Positions 1 through 5,544 of a stretch of 6,675 nucleotides of DNA are shown here, piece after piece. Below the pieces are notes generated by a model. The model made no database searches. It worked only from the letters and a program-made list of their open reading frames with translations, and had not been told where the DNA came from. Within the stretch, counting starts at the first letter, position 1. Each line of letters begins with the position of its first letter. A program made the position numbers and the translations under genes. Origin of the DNA: Alphaproteobacteria bacterium (GTDB lineage: Bacteria; Pseudomonadota; Alphaproteobacteria; BOG-932; Roseiterribacteraceae); assembly GCA_903970575.1 (NCBI GenBank), contig CAJCJC010000195.1, forward strand, positions 1 through 6,675, given 5' to 3'.

Positions 1-1
1 G

Positions 2-91
2 TGGCGGAGGGAGGGGGATTCGAACCCCCGAGACGGTCTCCCGTCTACACACTTTCCAGGCGTGCGCCTTCAACCACTCGGCCACCCCTCC
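2..91 (-). tRNA. tRNA-Ser (anticodon GGA), CCA encoded
   Basis: Read on the minus strand this folds as a class II tRNA. The acceptor stem is GGAGGGG paired with TCCCTCC (last pair G-U), followed by discriminator G and a genome-encoded CCA. The anticodon stem CACGC/GTGTG encloses loop CTGGAAA, giving anticodon GGA (plus-strand positions 55-57), which reads UCC and UCU serine codons. The T arm is GGGGG-TTCGAAT-CCCCC. A long variable arm (GACGGGAGACCGTC region) lies between anticodon and T stems, as expected for tRNA-Ser. Discriminator G73 is also typical of serine tRNAs. The 3' end touches the window edge, so nothing downstream of it, such as an integrated element, can be judged. Confidence 0.97.
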
Positions 92-108
92 ATCGATGCG
101 AGCGGAGG

Positions 109-137
109 GTAAAGCACGAGAGGGGCGGAGCTTGCAA
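109..137 (-). promoter_or_regulatory. Weak candidate promoter for tRNA-Ser
   Basis: On the minus strand, TTGCAA (132-137) could act as a -35 box. It lies 17 bases upstream of CTTTAC (109-114), a poor -10 box. Initiation near position 102 would leave a leader of about 10 bases before the tRNA. The -10 match is weak, and the tRNA could equally be processed from transcripts running out of the xth gene, since no convincing terminator lies between positions 157 and 92. Confidence 0.28.
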
Positions 138-156
138 CCGTGGCGCGGCGCGTGCT

Positions 157-945
157 TCAGGAGAGGTCGATCCAGACCGGGACATGATCGGAGGGTGAGG
201 GCCAGTCCCGTGCGTCCTTCACGACGCCGGCGGCGGCCAGGCGGCCGGTCAGGGCGGGCGTCACCCAGATGTGGTCAAGGCGACGGCCGCGATCCGAGGC
301 GCGCCAATCGCGATTTCTGTAACTCCACCACGTATAAAGCTTCCGTTCGGGCGGTACGAAACGGCGCACCGCGTCCACCCAGTCGATCGAGGCTTGCATG
401 TAAGCCATTTTTTCGACCTCGATCGGGGTATGTGACACGACGTCGAGCAGTTGCTTGTGCGACCAGACGTCTGTCTCCAGCGGCGCGATGTTGAGGTCGC
501 CAACCAGCACCATCGGTCGGTCGGCCGAACGCGCGCCTCGCCACCAATCCGACAATTCGTCCAAGAAACGGAGTTTGTGAGCAAATTTGTCATTGACCTC
601 CGGGTCGGGAATATCGCCGCCCGCCGGTACGTAAACGCAGTGGATTTCAGTCCCGTCCGGCGCGGTCGCCGCGATGTGGCGGCAATCCTCCTTTTCGCAG
701 GAATGCCGGATCTCCCGAGCCTCCAAAGGGATGCGCGAGACGATCGCGACGCCGTTATAGCCTTTCATCCCATGGATATGCGTATGCGTGTACCCATGGT
801 CCGCGAACGCCTCGTCCGGAAAGAACTCATCCGGCGTTTTCGTTTCCTGAAAACACAATATCTCTGGCCGCAGTTCGTCCAACAACCGGAGCGCCAAGGG
901 CAACCGCAGCCGGACGGAATTGATGTTCCACGTCGCGATGCGCAT
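157..945 (-). CDS. xth: Exodeoxyribonuclease III (AP endonuclease, EEP superfamily)
   Basis: This 262-residue protein has the full length and motif order of bacterial exonuclease III, a Mg-dependent enzyme that incises DNA at abasic sites and degrades 3' ends in base-excision repair. Visible active-site elements are MRIATWN with N7, the FQET motif with metal ligand E34, Y105 in VYVPAGG, D150 and N152 in GDLNIAP, D224 in RLDHIW, and the C-terminal D253-H254 pair in SDHVP. These match the catalytic set of the E. coli enzyme. The ATG (943-945) overlaps the TGA of the preceding VOC gene in TGATG, and I see no strong ribosome-binding site, so translational coupling is likely. Family assignment is firm; whether it belongs to the Xth or ExoA subgroup is not settled. 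Confidence 0.96.
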   Translation of the reverse strand: MRIATWNINSVRLRLPLALRLLDELRPEILCFQETKTPDEFFPDEAFADHGYTHTHIHGMKGYNGVAIVSRIPLEAREIRHSCEKEDCRHIAATAPDGTEIHCVYVPAGGDIPDPEVNDKFAHKLRFLDELSDWWRGARSADRPMVLVGDLNIAPLETDVWSHKQLLDVVSHTPIEVEKMAYMQASIDWVDAVRRFVPPERKLYTWWSYRNRDWRASDRGRRLDHIWVTPALTGRLAAAGVVKDARDWPSPSDHVPVWIDLS

Positions 946-1328
946 CAGAAATAGGTTTTCGCATTCGCCGCGGCGGAGGCTTGGCGCTCAAGATCCCCAC
1001 CGGCGGAGATCGACCATCGATGGCCAAATGGATCGCGCAGCAAACCCTGACGTTCGCCCCAGAACATATCCCTCATTGGCGTAACCGGAGTTGCTCCGGC
1101 TGAAATCGCCCGATTGAACAGGCTGTCCGGATCGGTAGTTTCGATATGCATGGCGCTCGTGGTTCCTCCCAGTACGGTTGGCGCTCCAGGACCGCCGAAT
1201 TCCGGAAACATGTCGCTCAGATAGACCAGGCGCCCGTTAATCGACAGGGCGATGCGGACGCATCGGCCGTCCGGCCCCATAATTCGGCCTATTTCCGTGC
1301 CGCCGAAGGCTTGCCGGTAGAAGTCCAC
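945..1328 (-). CDS. VOC-family (glyoxalase/PhnB-like) protein; true start probably upstream
   Basis: The product is a small vicinal-oxygen-chelate protein of the PhnB-like type. Signatures are VDFYRQAFGGTE near the N-terminus, a central strand SAMHIETTD, SAGATPVTP, and the family hallmark FWGERQGLLRDPFGHRWSI (about residues 89-107). The substrate cannot be told; relatives include uncharacterised dioxygenase- and resistance-like proteins. The first usable standard start is GTG at 1326-1328 (127 residues), but the same frame continues upstream with codons for PRLVVEDAAKA, which is the expected first beta strand and helix start of the fold. No ATG, GTG or TTG exists in that extension back to the in-frame TAA inside ybaB. 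Alternatives are CTG (1353-1355, 136 residues) or ATT (1392-1394, 149 residues, overlapping the end of ybaB). The stop overlaps the xth start. Confidence 0.85.
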   Translation of the reverse strand: MDFYRQAFGGTEIGRIMGPDGRCVRIALSINGRLVYLSDMFPEFGGPGAPTVLGGTTSAMHIETTDPDSLFNRAISAGATPVTPMRDMFWGERQGLLRDPFGHRWSISAGGDLERQASAAANAKTYF

Positions 1329-1387
1329 GGCCTTCGCCGCGTCTTCGACGACCAGGCGCGGCGCGAGTGGATTGGGTGGCTTTTCCG

Positions 1388-1711
1388 TTAGAATGGCAGC
1401 TTCATCCCCGGCGGCATCGGCATGCCCCCCATCAGTTTCTGGGTTTCGCCCGCGACGTACGACTCTATTTTACCTTTGGCGTCCGCCACGGCGGCGATGA
1501 TCAGATCTTCCAGTATCTCGATGTCATCGGGGTCGACAGCGGCCTTGTCGAGAGTGATCTTTCTCAGTTCGCCCTTGCCGTTCATGATCGCGCTCACCAT
1601 TCCGCCGCCGGATTGGCCAGTCATTTCGATCTCGCCCAGCTTTGCCTGCATTTCCGCCATGCGGGTCTGCATCTGCTGCGCCTGTTTCATCAATTGGCCG
1701 ATATTTTTCAC
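1388..1711 (-). CDS. ybaB: YbaB/EbfC-family nucleoid-associated protein
   Basis: The 107-residue product is a typical YbaB/EbfC protein, a small dimeric DNA-binding protein of the nucleoid, usually encoded directly after dnaX. Visible features are the N-terminal amphipathic helix rich in Q and M (LMKQAQQMQTRMAEMQ), the strand pair around MTGQSGGGMVSAIMNGKGEL, and the C-terminal helix DLIIAAVADAKGKIES. It ends in a methionine/proline-rich tail (MGGMPMPPGMKLPF), as is common. The start is GTG (1709-1711), preceded at 7 bases by AGGAG. That ribosome-binding site begins at the dnaX stop codon, so the two genes are 11 bases apart and almost certainly co-transcribed. An out-of-frame ATG four bases upstream of the GTG is too close to the AGGAG to be favoured. 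The gene commonly found next, recR, is not here. Confidence 0.95.
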   Translation of the reverse strand: MKNIGQLMKQAQQMQTRMAEMQAKLGEIEMTGQSGGGMVSAIMNGKGELRKITLDKAAVDPDDIEILEDLIIAAVADAKGKIESYVAGETQKLMGGMPMPPGMKLPF

Positions 1712-1722
1712 GCATCGTCTCC

Positions 1723-3558
1723 TTACGCGTCGTCCAGACTTTCTAAAGGCGGCTCACCCGCTTCGCCAGAGTCCGCGACAGTGACCTCATCCTCCGCTTC
1801 CGGCGCGGTTTGGGCAAGGTTGCGCACCTCGGTGATGGTCGCTCCTGGAAACGCCTCCATCACCGCGATCACCGCCGGGCTCATGCGCGCCGAGTCGAGC
1901 GAGGCGTCGATCCGCGCCCGATCGGTTTCAGCCAGAGTCTCCTGGCCGACGGCTCCCGAAACGCCGATCACCCACCGACGGCCCGTCCATTCCAGAAGCA
2001 AGCCGCCCATCCGATTCGCCAGATTGGGGGGAGCGCCCGGCAGTGGGTTGAACTCGATCACGCCCGGCTCGAAGCGCACAAGCCGAACGCTGCTCGACAG
2101 GTGATATTCGAGGACGCCCTCTTTTTTTTCCGCGAACAGACGAACGACGTCCCTGAAACTGGTGGGAGAGGCGAGGACGGAGGCGGGGGGGGGCTGGGCC
2201 GGCGGATGCGCCACGGCTGGCGACGGCGGGCGTTCGTCGTCCAATGGCTGAGCGCGGGCAAGCGCCATCGCCGGGCCGCCGCGCGGCGCGCCGGGGTCGG
2301 CCCTCGGCGATGACGTTGGTGAACGGCCCTGATCCGAGGTTGGGCCGCCGGCTTCCAGGCGGCGCACCAGTTCGGCCGGGGGCGGCAGGTCGGCGGCGTA
2401 GGCAAGCCTGAGGATGATCATTTCCGCGGCGGCGTGCGCATCGGGAGCGGCTTGCAGCTCGCCGATCCCCTTGAGCAGCAACTGCCATGTCCTGGTCAGG
2501 ATCGGCATGCTCAAACGCTCAGTCAACGCCAGACTGCGCCGCAGCTCCAAATCGCCCAACCGCGCCCCGGCGGCGCTCGGGGCGAGCTTGAGCCGCGTTA
2601 TGAGATGCGTCAGGTCAAGCAGATCCTCGACGATGGCGGCCGCATCGGCGCCGGCGGCGTGGAGCCGTCCCAAAATGTCGAGCGCGGTCTTGGCGTCGCC
2701 GCCGATCGCGGCTTCGTAGAGGTCGAGTACGATGGTCGTATCCGCGAGGCCTAGCATATCGCGGACCTGCTCGGCCGTCACCGCGCCGGCCCCGCGCGCG
2801 ATCGCCTGGTCGAGCAGCGACAGCCCATCGCGGGCGGACCCATCGGCGGCGCGCGCGATCAGCGCCATCGCCGCTGGCTCCACGTCGACCGATTCAGCGG
2901 CGGCGATGCGATTGAAGTGCTCGATCAAAATCTCGGCGTCGATGCGCCTTAAATCGAATCGCTGGCAGCGCGACAGCACGGTGATCGGCACCTTGCGAAT
3001 TTCGGTGGTCGCGAAAATGAATTTGACGTGCGGCGGCGGCTCTTCCAGCGTCTTCAGCAGCGCATTGAACGCCGGCTTTGACAACATATGCACTTCGTCG
3101 ACGATATAAACTTTATAGCGCGCGGCGCCGGGCGCGTAGCGGACGCCCTCGATCAATTCGCGAATATCGTCGATGCCATTATTCGAGGCGGCGTCCATCT
3201 CCAGAACGTCTACATGCCGGTCGGCGGCGATGGCGATGCAATTATCGCAAACGCCGCAGGGCGTTATCGTAGGACCGTCCTTGCCATGGGGGCCGATGCA
3301 GTTCAGCGCCCGCGCAATGATCCGCGCCGTGGTGGTCTTGCCGACGCCCCGCACGCCGGTCAGCATGAAGGCGTGGGCGATCCGGTTCTGGGCGAATGCA
3401 TTTGTCAGGGTTCGGACGAGCGCGTCCTGCCCGATCAACTCGCCGAAGGTCGATGGACGGTATTTGCGGGCGAGAACGCGATAGGGCGTGGCTTCGCCGG
3501 TCGTGGGCGACGGCGGCGCCGCGGAGGGGAAGAGACCGCCAAGGTCGGTATCGCTCAA
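1723..3558 (-). CDS. dnaX: DNA polymerase III subunit gamma/tau
   Basis: This 611-residue protein is the clamp-loader ATPase that loads the beta sliding clamp and, as full-length tau, ties the loader to the polymerase core and helicase. In order: LARKYRPSTF (29-38), Walker A GVRGVGKT (68-75), a zinc-binding cluster C87, C101, C104, C107, Walker B IVDEVHML with D154/E155, sensor 1 TTE (184-186), SRC arginine-finger motif (196-198), and GSARDGLSLLDQ (240-251). The clamp-loader collar domain runs to about 395, then a Pro/Ala-rich linker (about 405-465) and the tau C-terminal domain (VRLVRFEPGVIEF, LLEWTGRRWVIGVSG). The start is TTG (3556-3558), 4 bases after a perfect AGGAGG; the next Met, M65, is too late. 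A C9 tract (codons 456-458) and an A8 tract (codons 477-479) lie in the tau-only part and could allow a shorter form. Confidence 0.97.
   Translation of the reverse strand: MSDTDLGGLFPSAAPPSPTTGEATPYRVLARKYRPSTFGELIGQDALVRTLTNAFAQNRIAHAFMLTGVRGVGKTTTARIIARALNCIGPHGKDGPTITPCGVCDNCIAIAADRHVDVLEMDAASNNGIDDIRELIEGVRYAPGAARYKVYIVDEVHMLSKPAFNALLKTLEEPPPHVKFIFATTEIRKVPITVLSRCQRFDLRRIDAEILIEHFNRIAAAESVDVEPAAMALIARAADGSARDGLSLLDQAIARGAGAVTAEQVRDMLGLADTTIVLDLYEAAIGGDAKTALDILGRLHAAGADAAAIVEDLLDLTHLITRLKLAPSAAGARLGDLELRRSLALTERLSMPILTRTWQLLLKGIGELQAAPDAHAAAEMIILRLAYAADLPPPAELVRRLEAGGPTSDQGRSPTSSPRADPGAPRGGPAMALARAQPLDDERPPSPAVAHPPAQPPPASVLASPTSFRDVVRLFAEKKEGVLEYHLSSSVRLVRFEPGVIEFNPLPGAPPNLANRMGGLLLEWTGRRWVIGVSGAVGQETLAETDRARIDASLDSARMSPAVIAVMEAFPGATITEVRNLAQTAPEAEDEVTVADSGEAGEPPLESLDDA
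2122..2129 (-). repeat. A8 homopolymer in dnaX, candidate slippage site
   Basis: On the coding strand the reading is GCG GAA AAA AAA GAG (E477-K478-K479). Eight consecutive A residues are conspicuous in a GC-rich gene. Known dnaX genes make the short gamma form by slippage on A-rich tracts, either ribosomal frameshifting as in E. coli or transcriptional slippage on A9 as in Thermus. A shift into the frame that reads AAA AAA AGA GGG reaches TGA at 2058-2060, about 23 codons later (product about 500 residues). The other shifted frame ends near 1928 (about 540 residues). Whether slippage happens is inference. Confidence 0.5.
2185..2193 (-). repeat. C9 homopolymer in the dnaX linker
   Basis: Nine consecutive C residues on the coding strand encode Pro456-Pro458 in the linker before the tau C-terminal domain. 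Such a tract is prone to gain or loss of a base by replication slippage. Loss of one base would put translation into the same frame that ends at TGA 2058-2060, giving a protein of about 499 residues that keeps all ATPase and collar domains. It is also a common place for a sequencing error, but the reading frame is intact here. Confidence 0.6.
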
Positions 3559-3562
3559 GCTC

Positions 3563-3568
3563 CCTCCT
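3563..3568 (-). promoter_or_regulatory. dnaX ribosome-binding site (AGGAGG)
   Basis: A perfect AGGAGG lies 4 bases before the TTG start codon of dnaX. It decides that start, because no ATG or GTG is available near the N-terminus and the conserved LARKYRPSTF segment begins at residue 29. The site can also pair in a small hairpin, CCTG-CCC-CAGG (3566-3576), which would cover half of it. Confidence 0.75.
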
Positions 3569-3572
3569 GGGG

Positions 3573-3596
3573 CAGGCTTTCGCCTGAAGCGAAGCC
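3573..3596 (-). promoter_or_regulatory. Alternative hairpins just upstream of the dnaX ribosome-binding site
   Basis: The leader between the SRP RNA and dnaX holds two mutually exclusive stems on the minus strand. One is CAGGC-GAAA-GCCTG (3573-3586), a 5-bp stem capped by a GNRA loop. The other pairs GGCTTCGC with GCGAAAGCC (3575-3596), eight base pairs with one bulged A and a 5-base loop. A third weak stem (3566-3576) would mask part of AGGAGG. No T-run follows, so this is not a classic terminator. A role in controlling dnaX translation is only a possibility. Confidence 0.3.
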
Positions 3597-3612
3597 ATGC
3601 TCCAGGGACCGG

Positions 3613-3621
3613 ATTATCGCA
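3613..3621 (-). promoter_or_regulatory. Candidate extended -10 box for dnaX
   Basis: TGCGATAAT on the minus strand matches an extended -10 element (TGn followed by GATAAT). It lies just after the SRP RNA 3' end and about 55 bases upstream of the dnaX start. No good -35 box is visible 17-18 bases further up, where the sequence is the SRP RNA closing stem. dnaX may instead, or also, be read through from the SRP RNA promoter. Confidence 0.3.
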
Positions 3622-3634
3622 TGAAATTAAGCAG

Positions 3635-3734
3635 GTGGGAGGCTGGACGACGACCCGGGCCGAAACTCGTTACGGCTGCTTCCTCTCGGACCTGACCGGG
3701 TTGGCGAGGAGCTCGTCCATCGCCAACCTCCCAC
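3635..3734 (-). ncRNA. ffs: Signal recognition particle RNA, small bacterial (4.5S) type
   Basis: The minus strand carries the near-invariant SRP domain IV core GGTCAGGTCC-GAGA-GGAAGCAGCC followed by GTAACGAG, the Ffh-binding hairpin of the SRP that targets nascent membrane proteins. The ends were set by the closing helix: GTGGGAGGTTGG at the 5' end pairs with CCAGCCTCCCAC at the 3' end (12 bp with one G-U). This gives an RNA of about 100 nt, the size of E. coli 4.5S. Location directly before dnaX is a known arrangement. The apical tetraloop is GAGA (3684-3687) rather than the usual GGAA, though still of GNRA type. The 5' half also holds a perfect 9-bp inverted repeat that competes with the final fold. 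Mature ends may differ by a few bases. Confidence 0.95.
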
Positions 3735-3737
3735 ATC

Positions 3738-3746
3738 ATCATATCA
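3738..3746 (-). promoter_or_regulatory. Extended -10 promoter of the SRP RNA, overlapping the VanZ-gene stop
   Basis: TGATATGAT on the minus strand is an extended -10 element: TGn (3744-3746) plus TATGAT (3738-3743). It lies 3 bases before the base-paired 5' end of the SRP RNA. The TGn is also the TGA stop codon of the upstream membrane-protein gene. The best -35-like hexamer is TTGCCC (3763-3768), at a long 19-base spacing, so the promoter probably relies on the extended -10. The position fits a strong stable-RNA promoter; the exact start site is not determined. Confidence 0.6.
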
Positions 3747-5069
3747 GGCCAAGGGGGGCGGTGGGCAAGGGGGAGGATCGCCGTTGTTCGCCCGATGGAA
3801 AGAATCCGCGTCCGTAAGACGCCCTGTCAGCGTATCCGCCGTTTTCGTGTAGGCTTTCCGATGATGTCGTCTGTCTCTATTAGCAAATTCCAGTTCGGGT
3901 TCCGCCCCCGCATCGAGGAGCGCGATCACGCCCGCTATTCCGAGCGCCATGGCGGCGTCGGTAATTTCCGCCGACCGCCCATGAATAAATATTTCGGCAA
4001 GGCTGGTGATGAACAAGGCGCTGGCGACTAAAATAACGGTGAACGCCATCCTCAGGCCCGTGCGCCGCAACAGCCAGATTAACACCCCGTACAGGAAGAA
4101 TTTCTCACAGAACGACTGAACGTCGATATCGATCGAGCCCTGCATGAAGCCGAGAAAGGGAACCAACCCAAATTTTCCCGGTTCGGCGGAGAATTCGAAC
4201 GGCTCGAGCCTTAGAGCCAAGACATTGACGCCAACAAGCCCCGCCGCGATCGTGATGCGGTACTTGCTCTGTTCCGCGGTCAACCGCCACAGGCAAAACG
4301 CGATTCCCATCCCAATAAGCTGGGATAGGTTTAACCAAGTTGTGACGATCAGAATGCTGGCGCCGGTGACAAGGCCCGCGAATATCCCGAACAAGAGCAC
4401 GGCGCGCCGACCATTAGCGATTTTCTCGACCAGAAGGCAGATGGCCATCCAGAACGCCGTCTGGCGAAAGATCGCGTAAGGCGTGGCGCTCGGGTGCAAC
4501 ACTAATGGTTTAATCGCATTCCAATACTTGTGCAGGTCGATCGTTGGAACATACGGATAGAGACGGTAACCAAGCCAGGCGACCAGCAATAACGCCGGCA
4601 CTGGGTTGGCGGGAACGCCACTCAGGACCGACCAGCGAATGTTCCGTCCGAACGACCGACCGAAAAGCGCGCCCAGCATCGTGCCGGCGACGTTGGCGTA
4701 AAAATCGGTCGCCTCGGTATCTCGGCCGGTATCGTAATATTGCAGCAATTCGATCGAGAAACTGAGAGTGGCCCCCAGAAGGACGATCAGGGCGATCCGC
4801 TTCAGTGAGGCGTGCAGCCGCGCCAGAATGCCGCCAAAAAAGCCAAGCGGCGTATAAAGAAGTATATTGGAAGCAAAGTCGCCTCGACCGGGCGTCTTGC
4901 TCCATGTGCCGAGCAATGTGGCAAGGGCGCCCGCGCCGCCCGGAGGCGGGGCGTGAAACGCAAAAGGATAGAGCGACCCGTATAAGATCATCGCCATCGT
5001 GGCCCCAATCGCGGCGAGGAGGTTTCGATCGTGTCGGTTCGGTCCCTCACTAAAACGCCGGCCGCGCAT
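3744..5069 (-). CDS. VanZ-family polytopic membrane protein with two VanZ-like halves
   Basis: The 441-residue product is hydrophobic, with roughly ten predicted membrane segments. The first half (about 20-140) is a VanZ domain: GSLYPF, DFASNILLYTPLGFF (64-78), then E107, Q110, R116, D122 and N126 in the typical helix pair. The second half (about 300-385) repeats the pattern, with FCEKFFLYGVLIWLLRR (320-336) and E359. The octets GRDTEATD (115-122) and GRSAEITD (364-371) support an internal duplication. VanZ itself gives low-level teicoplanin resistance, but the role of most relatives, including this one, is unknown; an envelope function is plausible. The tail after about 390 is charged, then proline-rich. 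ATG at 5067-5069 is the first possible start after an in-frame TAG, without a clear ribosome-binding site. The stop overlaps the SRP RNA promoter. Confidence 0.85.
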   Translation of the reverse strand: MRGRRFSEGPNRHDRNLLAAIGATMAMILYGSLYPFAFHAPPPGGAGALATLLGTWSKTPGRGDFASNILLYTPLGFFGGILARLHASLKRIALIVLLGATLSFSIELLQYYDTGRDTEATDFYANVAGTMLGALFGRSFGRNIRWSVLSGVPANPVPALLLVAWLGYRLYPYVPTIDLHKYWNAIKPLVLHPSATPYAIFRQTAFWMAICLLVEKIANGRRAVLLFGIFAGLVTGASILIVTTWLNLSQLIGMGIAFCLWRLTAEQSKYRITIAAGLVGVNVLALRLEPFEFSAEPGKFGLVPFLGFMQGSIDIDVQSFCEKFFLYGVLIWLLRRTGLRMAFTVILVASALFITSLAEIFIHGRSAEITDAAMALGIAGVIALLDAGAEPELEFANRDRRHHRKAYTKTADTLTGRLTDADSFHRANNGDPPPCPPPPLA

Positions 5070-5289
5070 GTCAAACGACCGGAAGGATAACGGTGGGAGA
5101 GGATCGTTTGGACAGACTCCGAATCGCGCCTACAGGACCGTGCGCCGCCCCCGGAAGCATACGAATAGTTGACTCGCCGGTGCGGCGCCTTTTGGTCACG
5201 TCCAAATCCATCCCTTTAAGTGAAGGGGCCGCGCAATCGATCGGGACTCGCAGCATACGATCATACAACGCAGCTAGGCTCTTGTTCTA

Positions 5290-5502
5290 TTAATCATAAT
5301 TGGACGCGGGCGCATTGTGGGGCTTGACGTCGGCGGCCAAGGCTCGGAGTGGAAGTGGCGCTATCATGATCCTCGTTAGGATCGAAAGGAAATAGGCGGA
5401 CGTCTCAGATTCGGGGAGCAACGCCGCTATGTGACGATAGATGGTGAACAGGCGGCGGTGGTGGCGGGCGACAAGCTTAATGCGCCGACGAAGCGGCGTC
5501 AC
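5290..5502 (-). CDS. Possible small hypothetical protein (70 residues)
   Basis: This GTG-started frame encodes a basic, partly helical peptide (RRRIKLVARHHRRLFTIYRH, then a hydrophobic stretch SAYFLSILTRIMIAPLPLRA). I do not recognise it. In favour of coding, about 70% of its third codon positions are G or C by hand count, and it lies on the same strand as all real genes here. Against it, there is no ribosome-binding site before the GTG (5500-5502), no ATG start, no family resemblance, and a perfect inverted repeat (5368-5383) runs through it. It could be a remnant of a longer gene or chance. Confidence 0.22.
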   Translation of the reverse strand: MTPLRRRIKLVARHHRRLFTIYRHIAALLPESETSAYFLSILTRIMIAPLPLRALAADVKPHNAPASNYD

Positions 5503-5544
5503 GGCATCGCGAACACGGGCGGCGGATGGCCAAAACGATGCTTC

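Noticed and set aside
1..91. tRNA-Ser 3' end as an integration site
   Set aside because: The sequence past the 3' end is outside the window and no second copy of the tRNA end is visible, so no attachment site can be claimed.
96..494. Plus-strand open frame opposite xth
   Set aside because: Arginine-rich shadow of the exonuclease III gene; no family motif, while the minus strand shows a complete active site.
1367..2104. Plus-strand 245-residue open frame across ybaB and dnaX
   Set aside because: It crosses two confidently identified minus-strand genes and has low-complexity Ser/His/Arg composition typical of antisense shadows.
1928..2488. Minus-strand 186-residue frame inside dnaX as a separate gene
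   Set aside because: It is the shifted frame of dnaX; relevant only as the possible tail after slippage.
3088..3624. Plus-strand 178-residue open frame over the dnaX 5' half
   Set aside because: Antisense to the Walker A and zinc-cluster coding region; no recognisable domain.
3635..3660. Intrinsic terminator for the SRP RNA
   Set aside because: The closing stem is followed by CTGCTTAATTT, not a T-run, so termination by this mechanism is not supported.
3488..3817. Plus-strand open frame across the SRP RNA
   Set aside because: Runs antisense through a structured RNA and two gene ends; no motif.
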